Positions 9,272-18,171 are shown, counted from the first letter of the stretch. The stretch: 64,000 nucleotides of DNA from Planctomycetota bacterium (GCA_022711465.1 JAKLEZ010000010.1:124001-188000); one strand, 5' to 3'. Numbers and translations are program-made. Notes: generated from the letters alone by a model not told the origin.

Positions 9272-10606
9272 ATGATCTCGAAACCCCATTTGGTCTCGCG
9301 TCTTGTCCTCATGGCAGCGGTTTTCTGCCTGAGCCTCACCACGACGGGTCGGGGGCAGGAGCTGCTGGTCAAGCCAGAACATGAACAAGGGCTCTATGCA
9401 CCGGGCGAGGTCATACGATGGGCCGTGGAGGTCAAGGACTCCTCCGCCTCCGAGGTATTCTTCGTGGCCAAGAAAGGCGGAGTGACCGAACTCAGCAGAG
9501 GCCGGGTGAGCCTCTCCCAGGGCAAAGGTCGAATCGAAGCCCGGCTTGACGAACCCGGCTGGCTGCTAGCCGAGGTGACGCTTCCTCCGGTCGATGGCAA
9601 GCGGCGGGTCAAGGCTCTGGGCGGCGCCCTGGTCTCGCCGGAGAAGCTGCGACCGGCCTCCAAGCGTCCGGACGACTTCGACGCCTTCTGGGAGGGCAAG
9701 CTCAAGGACCTGACCGCCGTTCCCGCCAATCCCAGGCTCACCACCGGCGACAGCGGCAAAGCGGACCTCGAGTATCACAAGATCACCATGGACCACATAC
9801 GCGGCTCGCACATTCACGGCCAGCTCGCCCGGCCGAGGCAAGGAGAGAGGCTTCCGGCCATGCTCATCGTCCAGTGGGCGGGCGTGTACCCGCTGCAGAA
9901 GGAGTGGGTCACCAGCCGGGCGGCGGAAGGCTGGCTGGTTCTCAACATCAGCGCTCACGATCTGCCCATCGATGAGCCGGAGCCATTCTACAAGGACCAG
10001 GGTGCAGGGCCGCTCAAGGACTATCCGGCGATCGGAAATGACGATCGCGAAACCAGCTATTTTCTGCGAATGTACCTCTCCTGCTTCCGGGCGGCCCAGT
10101 ACCTGACGGAACGGTCTGACTGGGACGGGAGGACTCTGGTCGTCACTGGCGGCAGCCAAGGCGGTCTGCAGTCGATGGTGACGGCCGCCCTGCATCCGAA
10201 GGTGACGGCCGTGCTCGCGTGTGTTCCGGCCGGTTGCGACCTGAACGGTCCGGAAGCGGATCGCCTTCCGGGCTGGCCGATGTGGTACTGGAAGACGAAG
10301 GACAAGAACGAGGCCAAGGTCCGCGATGCCGCCCGCTACTATGACGTGGTGCATTTTGCCTCGCGGGTGAAGTGCCCGGTGCTGGCCGGTATCGGGCTCA
10401 TTGACACCACCTGCCCGCCGCCCGGCATCTTCGCCGCGTGCAACGCTTTGCGGGGACCGACCGAGGTCGTCGTGCTCCCCTTGGCCGAACACGGCGAGAC
10501 GCACGGCTCGCACCGTCCCTATTACACCCGCTTTGACGCGTGGAACAAGGCGTTGGTGAGAGGCGAGGGTGTGCCAGTGAAGCCGTTCCGCACGAGTCAA
10601 CAGTGA
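9272..10606 (+). CDS. Acetyl xylan esterase, CE7-type alpha/beta hydrolase, secreted
   Basis: This 444-residue protein has a signal peptide (LVLMAAVFCLSLTTTGRGQ) and an N-terminal beta domain of ~110 residues. The CE7/AXE1 domain begins at KRPDDFDAFWEGKL, a hallmark of the family. The nucleophile elbow is GGSQGG, the acid is the Asp in GLIDTTCPP, and the His lies in EHGETHGS. Family members remove acetyl groups from xylo-oligosaccharides. The ATG at 9272 was chosen because GGGAGGAG sits 8-15 bases upstream; an in-frame ATG earlier at 9155 has none. It fits with the xylanase-like genes at both ends of the window. The next gene on the strand is a DUF1080 protein 321 bp away, so it probably has its own promoter. 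Confidence 0.88.
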   Translation: MISKPHLVSRLVLMAAVFCLSLTTTGRGQELLVKPEHEQGLYAPGEVIRWAVEVKDSSASEVFFVAKKGGVTELSRGRVSLSQGKGRIEARLDEPGWLLAEVTLPPVDGKRRVKALGGALVSPEKLRPASKRPDDFDAFWEGKLKDLTAVPANPRLTTGDSGKADLEYHKITMDHIRGSHIHGQLARPRQGERLPAMLIVQWAGVYPLQKEWVTSRAAEGWLVLNISAHDLPIDEPEPFYKDQGAGPLKDYPAIGNDDRETSYFLRMYLSCFRAAQYLTERSDWDGRTLVVTGGSQGGLQSMVTAALHPKVTAVLACVPAGCDLNGPEADRLPGWPMWYWKTKDKNEAKVRDAARYYDVVHFASRVKCPVLAGIGLIDTTCPPPGIFAACNALRGPTEVVVLPLAEHGETHGSHRPYYTRFDAWNKALVRGEGVPVKPFRTSQQ

Positions 10607-10927
10607 TCGTTGCCGCACAACGAGGTTGGGAACGATCGTGCCGAGCCGGTGACCAGAGCTATTCAGAGTTGTGGGGCATTCCCGGGTGCGTCCTGCCCAC
10701 GACTACCTTTCGCGGTGCGGGACCGGATTGCGGAATGCCGCGGACATGAGCGGAGGCAAGGTCCCTCGCTGGAGTCCCTTTTCCTGCCGGCCTCTGGCGA
10801 CGCGCTCGACGGACCGGGGAGGTTCGCGGTAGGATATGCCGAGCAGGTCGGCGCCGGGCGCAACGGCAAGGGATCTGCCATCGAGGTCATTTGGCCTGAC
10901 ATTGGATCAGACCGGAGCGGAGGGACC
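10607..10927 (+). other. Intergenic region upstream of the DUF1080 gene
   Basis: These 321 bp contain no recognisable protein or RNA gene. A GGAGG at 10918-10922 precedes the downstream ATG. I see no strong promoter hexamers and no terminator with a T-tract. Confidence 0.4.
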
Positions 10928-11776
10928 ATGAGAACCTCACCATTCCTCAGACTCGTCGGCTTGGGCTTGGGCGGCCTGAGCGTGGTGGCGGCCGTCTATG
11001 CGGCGGCCACCTTCCAGGGGCTGGGCTACAAGGGAACACCAAACATTCCCGGGACGCCCTGGTGCGTGCACGACGGCGAGCGACCGCAGCCGCGGGTGGT
11101 GACGCCCGGAACCACGTTCAGCCACAACGCCCCGGCGCCGTCGGACGCGGTGATCCTCTTCGACGGCAAGGATCTGTCCAAGTGGCAGGGTGGCGACAAC
11201 CAGCCGGCCCGGTGGACGGTCGAGAACGGCTGCATGGCCAGTGGCAGGGGCAACATCCGCACCAAGGAGAAGTGGTCCGACTTCCAACTGCACCTGGAGT
11301 TCGCCACACCCCAGGCGGTCAGCGGCGACGGCCAGAGCCGCGGCAACAGCGGTGTGTTGATCAACGGGATGTACGAGGTCCAGGTGCTGGACTGCTTCAA
11401 GAACCCGACCTATCCCGACGGCCAGTGCGGGGCGATGTATGGCCAGGCACCTCCCCTGGTCAACGCCAGCAAGCCTCCAGGTGAATGGCAGACCTACGAC
11501 ATCGTTTTCGAGTCGCCACGATGGGATTCCGATGCGAAGCTGGTCAAGAAGGCCAACGTCACGGTCATCCACAACGGTGCCGTCCTGCACCATCGGCATG
11601 ACTACTTCGGCGCCACGGACGGCATCAACGGCATGCCCCACCCTTCGCTGGGATATTATGGCAAGCCCCATGACCCCGAGGTTTTCATCGAGTTGCAGGA
11701 TCACGCCAATCCGGTGCGGTTCCGGAACATCTGGATCCGCAAGCTAGGCGAATACGATCAAAGCGGCGGCAAGTAA
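10928..11776 (+). CDS. DUF1080 (3-keto-disaccharide hydrolase-type) exported protein
   Basis: This is a 282-residue protein. After a hydrophobic N-terminal export segment (VGLGLGGLSVVAAVYAAA) and a ~50-residue linker, the DUF1080 domain starts at DAVILFDGKDLSKWQGG. It continues through the characteristic NSGVLINGMYEVQVLDCF strand, the GEWQTYDIVFESPRW block and the ending RFRNIWIRKLGEY. The domain is a concanavalin-like beta-sandwich. Some members hydrolyse 3-keto-disaccharides or glycosides, and planctomycetes carry many copies of unknown substrate. The ATG at 10928 has GGAGG directly upstream. The extra Cys and the loop with YPDGQCGAMYGQAPPLVNASKPPG match the subgroup usually annotated as a secreted DUF1080 protein. 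Substrate cannot be read from the sequence. Confidence 0.9.
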   Translation: MRTSPFLRLVGLGLGGLSVVAAVYAAATFQGLGYKGTPNIPGTPWCVHDGERPQPRVVTPGTTFSHNAPAPSDAVILFDGKDLSKWQGGDNQPARWTVENGCMASGRGNIRTKEKWSDFQLHLEFATPQAVSGDGQSRGNSGVLINGMYEVQVLDCFKNPTYPDGQCGAMYGQAPPLVNASKPPGEWQTYDIVFESPRWDSDAKLVKKANVTVIHNGAVLHHRHDYFGATDGINGMPHPSLGYYGKPHDPEVFIELQDHANPVRFRNIWIRKLGEYDQSGGK

Positions 11777-11932
11777 GCCGCATTCCCCGAACCGGCACGC
11801 GGCCACGGATCCTCGGCTGGCGAGAACAAGTCGGGGCCGCGACGATCTTCGACGCGCCCGCGCCTTGCGGTACGAGGCGTTACCGTCCATGATTCCGGAT
11901 ATGGCATCGGTTGCGTTTTCCATCCGGCGTAC

Positions 11933-13213
11933 TTGGAGATGGCGGTGGAGATGATGGCGAGGTTGAGGGGCCGGTGGCCCTCGCGGGCAAGAGTGTCGCT
12001 GCTTGGGGTTGCGCTTGCAGGCATGCTTGCGGCCACCGGCTGTGAGGACGCGCGAACTGCCCGACCGAGAAGGGCGGCCGTCCGGCAAGTGCCGCGGCCG
12101 CAACCGCCACGGCAGCACCAGGTGGAGGAAGTGGTCGCTCCGCCCGATCCCCTGAAGGTCTGGCCGCCGCAGGCCCTGTGGTTGGTGCGTCGGGCGTGGC
12201 GGTCACCCGCTGACATTGCCTCGGTGATGCAGAGATGCCAGGAGGCGGGGTTCAACACGGTACTTTTCCAGGTTCGCGGCAACGCGACGGCGTATTATGA
12301 ATCGCCCTACGAACCGTGGGACGAGGAATACCGGGGCAAGCCTCCGCCGTTCGACCCCCTCGCGGTGGCCTGCACCGAGGCTCACCGCCGGGGCATGGCT
12401 CTGCACGCCTGGGTGAACGTGATGCCCGCATGGCACGGTGATGCCCCTCCCGCCGACGCCCATCAACTCTACAACACGCATCCGGAGTGGTTTCTGCAAG
12501 ATCAGCAGGGACGGCGCCAACCGTTGAGCGGACGATTCTACGTAAGCCTGAACCCGTGTCTGCCCGAGGTGCGCGAGTACCTGGTGAAGGTGTTCACCGA
12601 CATCGTGCGGCGATACCCGGTGGACGGTCTGCATCTCGACTACGTCCGGATTCCGTTGGACGAGGCCCCCGGAGGCAGTGACTACCCTTGCGATCGGCGT
12701 ACGCTCAGTCTGTACGCCCAGGCGACGGGCAAACGTCCGGAGCAGGACCGGCCTTCATGGAATCGCTGGCGCACCCAGCAGGTCACCCAACTCGTCTGGC
12801 GGCTTCGCATCGCGATGAACCACACGCGGCCGGGCGTACGACTCACCGCCGCCTGCCTGCCGGATATCGAGCGTGCCCGTCAGGACTCCTTTCAAGATGC
12901 TCCTGCCTGGCTCATGCAGAGTCTGGTGGACCTGGTTTTCGTGATGAACTACACCGACAACCTGCCGGCCTTCCAGCGTCGCCAGAGCGAGTGGCTGCGA
13001 GCCACGGGTGGGGCGTGGATCGCCCCAGGAATCAGCCTTTCCGTGCCGGATCGCAAGACGGTCAAGGCGGTGGCCGATCAGGTCCGGCAAGCCCAGGCGT
13101 GGGGCCGGGGTTTCTGTCTTTTCTCGTCGACGGTGCTGTTCGCCGACAATGTCCACGGCCGGCAGTGCCGGGACGCCCTCCGCCGGATCATGAGGGGTGT
13201 GGCCGCCCGCTGA
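11933..13213 (+). CDS. GHL10-type glycosyl-hydrolase-like lipoprotein
   Basis: This protein of about 426 residues has a lipobox (LAATGC) after a basic N-terminus, so it is probably a lipoprotein. A Pro/Arg-rich linker leads into a barrel of the GHL10 / YngK (DUF187-like) family: ALWLVRRAWRSPADI, AGFNTVLFQVRGNATAYY, GMALHAWVNV, HPEWFL, SLNPCLPEVREYL, VDGLHLDYVRIP and VFVMNYTDN. The motif DGLHLDYVR is the typical acidic site of this group. Start choice is open among TTG 11933, ATG 11939, 11951 and 11954, because GGAG sequences overlap them. Members are thought to act on cell wall or polysaccharide, but few have been tested. A strong hairpin terminator follows at 13270-13299. Confidence 0.85.
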   Translation: MEMAVEMMARLRGRWPSRARVSLLGVALAGMLAATGCEDARTARPRRAAVRQVPRPQPPRQHQVEEVVAPPDPLKVWPPQALWLVRRAWRSPADIASVMQRCQEAGFNTVLFQVRGNATAYYESPYEPWDEEYRGKPPPFDPLAVACTEAHRRGMALHAWVNVMPAWHGDAPPADAHQLYNTHPEWFLQDQQGRRQPLSGRFYVSLNPCLPEVREYLVKVFTDIVRRYPVDGLHLDYVRIPLDEAPGGSDYPCDRRTLSLYAQATGKRPEQDRPSWNRWRTQQVTQLVWRLRIAMNHTRPGVRLTAACLPDIERARQDSFQDAPAWLMQSLVDLVFVMNYTDNLPAFQRRQSEWLRATGGAWIAPGISLSVPDRKTVKAVADQVRQAQAWGRGFCLFSSTVLFADNVHGRQCRDALRRIMRGVAAR

Positions 13214-13269
13214 GTGGATCGACGGAAGGGCCGGAGTTGCCCGGGATCGGGGAACCGAGAGCCAAAGAG

Positions 13270-13299
13270 AAGGCCACGCATCTCGATGCGTGGCCTTTT
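13270..13299. terminator. Hairpin terminator shared by two convergent genes
   Basis: A 12-bp perfect stem (13270-13281 with 13286-13297) closes a CTCG loop. On the plus strand it ends in CCTTTT, and on the minus strand in CCTTCTCTTT. It lies between the GHL10 lipoprotein gene and the oppositely oriented RNA-binding protein gene, so it may stop transcription from both sides. It is the clearest intrinsic terminator in the window. Confidence 0.85.
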
Positions 13300-13325
13300 C
13301 GTGTTCATGGATGAGAGAGAAGGAA

Positions 13326-13676
13326 TCAGCGCATGCCGCGTCCCCCGCCGTAGCCGCCGCGGCCGCCCCCGCCGCCGCCGCGGCCACCACCGTAGCCACC
13401 GCGGCCGCCGCCGCCAGGACCGCGGCTCTCTCGCGGCTTCGCTTCGTTGACGGTCAGAGGCCGACCATTGTGGTCCTGACCATTGAGGGCGGTGATCGCC
13501 GCCTGGGCTTCCTCATCAGAGCCCATCTCGACGAAGCCAAACCCCTTGCTCCTGCCAGTCATACGATCGCTGATCACCTCAGCGCTTTGCACGGTGCCGT
13601 GCGGAGCGAAAAGGTGCTCCAGATCGGAGCTGCTGACACTGTAAGGCAAGTTACCAACATACAACTTCGTGCCCAT
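13326..13676 (-). CDS. RRM-type glycine-rich RNA-binding protein
   Basis: This 116-residue protein consists of one RNA recognition motif and a Gly/Arg tail. RNP2 is LYVGNL near residue 5 and RNP1 is KGFGFVEM near residue 44; the aromatic residues that stack on RNA are present in both. The tail after residue 85 is GGGGRGGYGG-like repeats, as in bacterial cold-responsive RNA-binding proteins of cyanobacteria and planctomycetes. The ATG at 13676 has AGGAGA upstream. A consensus TATAAT on the minus strand lies ~176 bases upstream inside a perfect inverted repeat, giving a long leader like those of cold-shock genes. Its role as an RNA chaperone or translation regulator is family inference. Confidence 0.92.
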   Translation of the reverse strand: MGTKLYVGNLPYSVSSSDLEHLFAPHGTVQSAEVISDRMTGRSKGFGFVEMGSDEEAQAAITALNGQDHNGRPLTVNEAKPRESRGPGGGGRGGYGGGRGGGGGGRGGYGGGRGMR

Positions 13677-13846
13677 CGTGAGATCTCCTGTCCGAGGGCT
13701 TCTGTGGACCCGCTTTTTGCTTTCCGGGTCTGATTTGAAAGGGGCCGCCGTCTCGGCCCAATACTGGTAGGAAGGCGACTGAGAACACGATCCGGACTTG
13801 TTCTTTCCACGTCTCGTACCCGACTCACATCGACGTACCAACCGTA

Positions 13847-13861
13847 GGGGTATTATACCCC
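13847..13861 (-). promoter_or_regulatory. Perfect dyad overlapping a consensus -10 box (RNA-binding protein promoter)
   Basis: GGGGTAT-T-ATACCCC is a perfect 7+1+7 inverted repeat. Read on the minus strand it contains TATAAT (13857 to 13852), facing the RRM gene. No good -35 is visible 16-18 bp upstream. The dyad could be an operator or simply a GC-clamped -10 region. Its position is exact; its function is inference. Confidence 0.55.
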
Positions 13862-13917
13862 CCCGGCTGGATGTGTACAGTCTATTTACGGAAAAATCGC
13901 ACCCCGACCTTGAGCTC

Positions 13918-13946
13918 TTGGGGACCGGGCCGAGTACAGATATAAT
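13918..13946 (+). promoter_or_regulatory. Promoter for the ThuA gene
   Basis: TATAAT at 13941-13946 is preceded, across a 17-bp spacer, by TTGGGG at 13918-13923. It reads toward the ThuA gene, whose ATG is at 14020 with AGGGAG upstream. The -10 is perfect and the -35 is weak. Confidence 0.55.
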
Positions 13947-14019
13947 TCCTCCTGCCTAAAGCGGCCCGCGACCGGGACGCCACGGCAACCACCACACCCG
14001 CTTATCAGGGAGACCGGAT

Positions 14020-14784
14020 ATGAAATGGACGCTCTGGATCGCCTGCCTGATCACCACATTCGCCACGACTGCCGTCGCCGCAGACAAACCGCAAGCCAAG
14101 CGACTGAGTCGCATCCTGCTGGTTACCGGACGTGACGTTCCCGCTCACCCTTGGCGGGAGACGACTCCGGCCCTTCGCGAAGCCCTGGAGAAGACCGGAA
14201 AGTTCGAGGTCCTGGTCAGTGAGGAGCCCGCAGTCCTGGAGTCTTCCGCCCTGGCCAGCTATGACGTCATCCTGCTCAACTACTACAACTGGGAACGCCC
14301 GGAAATCACCGACCAGGCCAAGGAGAACCTGCTGAAGTTCGTCAAGAGCGGGAAGGGCTTGGTTTCCTTCCACTTCTCCGTCCGGGCTTGGGGCAAATGG
14401 GCGGAGTACCGGAAACTGATCGGCCGGATCTGGGTCGACAGCTCCGGTCATGGTCCCCGGGGCACGTTCAAGGTGAAGGTCGCCGATGCGGATCATTACA
14501 TCACGCAGGGCCTGACCGATTTCGAGGCCGACGATGAGCTGTATGCCAAGCTGATCGGCGACACCCCCATTAACGTGCTGGTTGAAGCCTACTCCGAATG
14601 GAGCAAGAAGACCGAACCCATTGCCTGGACGTTGGACTACGGTCAGGGGCGGGTCTTCAACATCGTCCTGGGACATGACGCCAAGGCCTGCCGTCTGCCT
14701 CAGTTCGTGCAGCTCCTGCAGCGGGGCACGGTCTGGGCGGGCCGCCTGGACGGGCAGACGGAGAACCCGAGCCAAGCCAAGTAG
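14020..14784 (+). CDS. ThuA domain protein with signal peptide
   Basis: This 254-residue protein has a cleavable signal (MKWTLWIACLITTFATTAVAA) followed by a ThuA-like fold. ILLVTGRDVPAHPWRETTPALR is the opening beta-alpha unit with the family His, then YDVILLNYYNW, a SGKGLVSFHFSVRAW strand-turn with the paired His/Ser, HGPRGTFKVKVADADHYI, and PIAWTLDYGQGRVFNIVLGHDA near the end. ThuA domains are class I amidotransferase-like. In rhizobia ThuA takes part in trehalose/3-keto-sugar metabolism; in planctomycetes exported copies often accompany DUF1080 proteins, as here 2 kb away. The promoter at 13918-13946 and the AGGGAG at 14008-14013 fix the start. The exact substrate is unknown. Confidence 0.9.
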   Translation: MKWTLWIACLITTFATTAVAADKPQAKRLSRILLVTGRDVPAHPWRETTPALREALEKTGKFEVLVSEEPAVLESSALASYDVILLNYYNWERPEITDQAKENLLKFVKSGKGLVSFHFSVRAWGKWAEYRKLIGRIWVDSSGHGPRGTFKVKVADADHYITQGLTDFEADDELYAKLIGDTPINVLVEAYSEWSKKTEPIAWTLDYGQGRVFNIVLGHDAKACRLPQFVQLLQRGTVWAGRLDGQTENPSQAK

Positions 14785-14945
14785 GCCGTCCAGCAGTCGT
14801 CCCCGACGCTCGAGGCGACGACCTGCCAGCTCAAGTGCAGACCGAAATCATCCGATGAGGAACGATGACCGGGGCGTTTGCGTCCACGGTCCGCGTGAAG
14901 TAGAGCCAAGGGGCATCACTCCCCTGGGTCGAGGGTGAGCAGGCC

Positions 14946-15413
14946 ATGTATGTATTGACCAAGCGGGCGGATCAGATTCTCAAGATCGCCAAGGATATCG
15001 CTCAGGAATACCAGCAGAAATACGTCGGGACCGAGCACGTTCTCCTGGCCCTGCTGCGTGAGGGTAGCGGCGAGGCCGCGAAGATGCTGGCGGCGCGCGG
15101 GCTGACCGAGGTGCGGGCACGACAGGAGGTTGATCGGCTCATCAAGGAGCGTCTCCATGAAACCTGGGTCATGGGCCGACTCCCGGGCATCCCGCACTTC
15201 AAGAACATTCTGGCCCGAGCCCAGGAGGAGGCCCGCGGGCTGGGCAACTGGCAGATTGGTTCGCTGCACCTGCTTCTGGCCCTGCTGGGCGAAAAAGGCT
15301 GCACGGGGCACAACGTCCTCCGGGCCATGGGAATCACGACCGACGATATCCGCAAGATGATGGTCCGGGTCGTCCCTGCTTGCCCGGGGGATTCCTACAA
15401 GTCGCCCCGCTGA
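14946..15413 (+). CDS. Stand-alone Clp N-terminal (double repeat) protein
   Basis: This is a 155-residue protein made of the two Clp_N repeats that precede the ATPase modules in ClpA/ClpB/ClpC. Repeat 1 contains KYVGTEHVLLALLREGSGEA and repeat 2 contains IGSLHLLLALLGEKGC, each with the typical xxHLLLAL helix. No Walker motif follows. In Clp ATPases this domain binds adaptors and substrates, so a free copy may act as an adaptor or decoy for a ClpC-type protease; that is inference. A 30-residue segment rich in charged residues separates the repeats. The 3' end overlaps the convergent epimerase gene by 19 bp. Confidence 0.85.
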   Translation: MYVLTKRADQILKIAKDIAQEYQQKYVGTEHVLLALLREGSGEAAKMLAARGLTEVRARQEVDRLIKERLHETWVMGRLPGIPHFKNILARAQEEARGLGNWQIGSLHLLLALLGEKGCTGHNVLRAMGITTDDIRKMMVRVVPACPGDSYKSPR

Positions 15414-16318
15414 CGAGCCCATTCGATCGCTTTCGGGATTCCCGCGGTCAGCGGTGTCTGAGGCTCATAGCCGAGCAGTTGGCGGGCCTTGGAGATGTCG
15501 GCCACATAGCGAGTTACCTCGCCCGACCGGGCCGGCTCGTAGCGCACATCGGGTTTCTTGCCCAGGGCCAGAGCGATGATATTGACCGCGTCCACCAGGG
15601 TACTGCCCTGTCCGTATGCGACGTTGATGGTCTGGTTGGTGACCTTGCGACCTACCAGGACGTCAATGCCCCGCGTGATTCCGGCGATGCAGTCGTCCAC
15701 GTAGGTGAAGTCCAGGACCTTGTCTTTGCCATAGACGACGATCGGTTCTCCGCGGGAGACCTTCCGCATGAAGAGCGGCAGCACCCGTTCCATCCGTTCG
15801 ATATCGTTGTCGTAGCGTCCATAGACGTTGCTGAACCGGAAGACGAGATACGGCAGCTGGTAGCATTCGGCGTAGGAGTAGATGAAGGCCTCGCCGGCGA
15901 TCTTGCTGGCCGAGTAGGGGCTCTCGGCGACGACGAAATCGGCCGCCGCTTCCTCGGTCACGTGACGATGAATGTCGCCGTACACCTCGCGAGAACTGCC
16001 GAAGATGAACGGGATTCTGTTCTGGCGGGCATAGTCGAGGATGGCGAAGTTCATGGTCACGTTTTCGAGAGCTCGAGACGGGCTCTGAACGAGTTCGAAG
16101 ACCTTGGCGTGGGCCGCCAGATGAACAACGACGTCGAATGGCCCCTTCGGCAGGTCAGCGACCTTGGCAGTCAGGAGATCCAACTGGCGAGCCGTGATGC
16201 GGTCGGTCCAGGCATTGGGCCGCCGGTCGATCCCGACCACCTTGTCGCCGCGTTCCATGAGGGCCAGGGCCAGATTGGTGCCGATCTGTCCGCTCGATCC
16301 GGTGATAAGCACGCGCAT
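15395..16318 (-). CDS. NAD-dependent sugar-nucleotide epimerase/dehydratase (extended SDR)
   Basis: This 307-residue protein is of the UDP-glucose 4-epimerase-like extended SDR family. The Rossmann signature is GSSGQIG at residues 7-13. The catalytic Ser lies in FGSSREVYG and the Tyr/Lys pair in YSASK. RFSNVYGRYDND and DFTYVDDCIAGI are the usual downstream blocks that contact the sugar nucleotide. Such enzymes convert UDP- or GDP-sugars for cell-envelope polysaccharides. The exact substrate cannot be assigned. The ATG at 16318 faces the long empty stretch to rpsP, and its 3' end overlaps the Clp N-domain gene. Confidence 0.9.
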   Translation of the reverse strand: MRVLITGSSGQIGTNLALALMERGDKVVGIDRRPNAWTDRITARQLDLLTAKVADLPKGPFDVVVHLAAHAKVFELVQSPSRALENVTMNFAILDYARQNRIPFIFGSSREVYGDIHRHVTEEAAADFVVAESPYSASKIAGEAFIYSYAECYQLPYLVFRFSNVYGRYDNDIERMERVLPLFMRKVSRGEPIVVYGKDKVLDFTYVDDCIAGITRGIDVLVGRKVTNQTINVAYGQGSTLVDAVNIIALALGKKPDVRYEPARSGEVTRYVADISKARQLLGYEPQTPLTAGIPKAIEWARQRGDL

Positions 16319-17151
16319 GTGGTTGCCACCTTCCTCGTCTGGAGAAACAGGGCGAGAGTATAACCAGCACGGGGACGGGGAGCGAGTTCAGGCCGCATCC
16401 GCGTTTTCTCTTGGAGAGCATGGCGGCCGGGGTAGAGTTCGACGGACACCGCGTATGCCGGCTTACCCCTGGGGGGAGGATGACCACTGGCTCTCAGGTC
16501 AATCATCCGGGAATCTCATCCGCGGCTGACCTGCCTGAACGGCGTCGGGAGCGGGAACACTCTCCAGGTCATGACCGGTTTGAACTGCGTCCAGCTGCGT
16601 GGCCGGATCGCGTTTGGCGATTGTACGGTGTCTCCACCGGAACCGCTCAGTGGCGAAGAGCAAGGGTGGATGACAGGGGGGCTTGCTCGGCAGGCGTCAC
16701 TCGCGGTTGGGAGGAGGGCCAGGCGCGGGAGGCCGGGAAGGAGGTCGATGGCGACGGGGGCCATGATGACGACTGGCCTGCGGGGGTAGTCGGATCCTGC
16801 TCGGTGAGCGGGATGAACGGGCGGGCCTGCTTGGTGGAGCCCCTCGCCGGGCTGTTGTGCGGGCAACCGGCGGCCGGGCCCCGTATTCCACATAACCTCA
16901 TTGAAGAATTGACGTTACGGCGATGTCCATCCTCACATCGGTTGGGCGTGCGTTTACCGGGGCGAAGGTCGGAGGAGACGATTTGCTCCCCGCGAGGGAA
17001 TCTGGTATCCTACTGGGTTCTCGCACCCCGGCCCGGCCGGGGCCGGGCGTACTCTTGGTGCGTCGGTCCGACCTGGGAGAATGGGACAGGCCTGACGAAG
17101 TGGTCGGGCGGCGGGGTGCACGGAAGGATCGTTGGCACAAGGGAGCAGTGC
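16319..17151. other. 833-bp gap between epimerase and rpsP
   Basis: No protein family or RNA gene is recognisable. The stretch is GC-rich with runs such as GGCCCGGCCGGGGCCGGG near 17031, which can fold. Long open frames across it have no family motif. The last part holds a candidate promoter for the ribosomal operon. A structured leader RNA cannot be excluded. Confidence 0.45.
16983..17011 (+). promoter_or_regulatory. Candidate promoter of the rpsP operon
   Basis: TTGCTC at 16983-16988 and TATCCT at 17006-17011 are separated by 17 bp. They would start transcription ~135 bases upstream of rpsP. The hexamers match the consensus at 3 and 4 positions only, so the call rests mainly on spacing and location. 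Confidence 0.35.
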
Positions 17152-17412
17152 ATGGTACGCATTCGGCTGAAACGCACGGGTCGCGCTCACAAACTATCGT
17201 TCCGGGTGACGGCCGTCGACATCCGCAGGTCACGTGACGGCCGGGTCATAGAGGAACTGGGGTTCTACAACCCCGCTCACCGCCGGGAGGAGTGGCGGTG
17301 CAACCTGAAGATGGATCGCATCCAATACTGGCTGAGCGTAGGCGCCCAGCCGAGCGAAACGGTGCGGAATCTGTTGACGAAGACGAGCCCGGCGGAGCCC
17401 GCCAAGGCATAA
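17152..17412 (+). CDS. rpsP: 30S ribosomal protein S16
   Basis: This 86-residue protein starts MVRIRLKRTGRAHKLSFRV, the conserved S16 opening (RLKRxGxKxxPxYRIV), and continues with a VDIRRSRDGRVIEELGFYNP block and LKMDRIQYWLSVGAQPSETV. S16 is an assembly protein of the small ribosomal subunit. Compared with most bacteria the basic first strand has Phe in place of the usual Tyr-Arg pair, a common variation. The ATG at 17152 has GGGAG at 17141-17145; longer upstream frames have no homology. trmD begins 10 bp downstream, without rimM between them. Confidence 0.95.
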   Translation: MVRIRLKRTGRAHKLSFRVTAVDIRRSRDGRVIEELGFYNPAHRREEWRCNLKMDRIQYWLSVGAQPSETVRNLLTKTSPAEPAKA

Positions 17413-17422
17413 GGCGTAGGCC

Positions 17423-18127
17423 GTGCGGATCGACGTGCTGAGCCTGTTCCCGGAAGCGCTGGAGCCGTTTTTCGAGGCCAGCATCATCGGGCGGGCCCGG
17501 CAGAGTGGGATTGCCCGTATTCACTGCACCGACATTCGCGGTTTCGCGGGGAACCGGCACCAGAAGGTGGATGATCGGCCATTCGGCGGCGGGCCCGGCA
17601 TGGTGATGATGTGTTCGCCGGTGTTTGATGCGGTGGCGAACGTGGAGAGTGAAGATCCGGTCCCGGCGACGCGGATCCTGCTGACGCCCCAGGGAGAACG
17701 ACTGACGCAGCGGGTAGCCCGGGAACTGGCTTGTCTGCCCAGGCTGCTGATCATCTGCGGGCACTACGAGGGATTCGACGAGAGGATTCGCCTGGGATTG
17801 GCTCCCAGGGAGATTTCGATAGGGGATTATGTACTGAGCGGCGGTGAAGCGGCCGCCATGGTATTGGTGGACGCGGTGGTTCGGTTGCTGCCCGGAGCGG
17901 TGGGCGACGAGGAATCGATCGAAGACGAGTCGTTTTCTCGCGGCCTGCTGGAGTATCCGCAGTACACCCGGCCGCGGACGTTCAGGGGTATGGAAGTGCC
18001 GGAGGTCCTGATCAGCGGTGACCATGCCCGGATCGAGGAATGGCGGAGGAGTGAATCCGCTCGCCGGACCCGCGAGCGCCGCCCGGACTTGCTGGAAGAG
18101 AAAGGTCAGACCCAGGACACGGACTGA
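17423..18127 (+). CDS. trmD: tRNA (guanine-N1)-methyltransferase TrmD
   Basis: This 234-residue protein transfers methyl from S-adenosylmethionine to G37 of tRNAs reading CNN codons, preventing frameshifts. It has a knotted SPOUT fold. Visible signatures are the N-terminal [32 protein letters not shown] and [13 protein letters not shown], the last two forming the knot and cofactor site, followed by the tRNA-binding [12 protein letters not shown]. The start is GTG at 17423, 10 bp after rpsP; rplS follows 44 bp downstream, so the three are one transcript. Confidence 0.96.
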   Translation: MRIDVLSLFPEALEPFFEASIIGRARQSGIARIHCTDIRGFAGNRHQKVDDRPFGGGPGMVMMCSPVFDAVANVESEDPVPATRILLTPQGERLTQRVARELACLPRLLIICGHYEGFDERIRLGLAPREISIGDYVLSGGEAAAMVLVDAVVRLLPGAVGDEESIEDESFSRGLLEYPQYTRPRTFRGMEVPEVLISGDHARIEEWRRSESARRTRERRPDLLEEKGQTQDTD

Positions 18128-18171
18128 GAACAAGGCCCTCGTCGGCCATCCGTCCGCGGAGGAACGACATC

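Noticed and set aside
16411-17151. Upstream in-frame extension of rpsP
   Set aside because: S16 homology begins exactly at the ATG at 17152, which has its own GGGAG.
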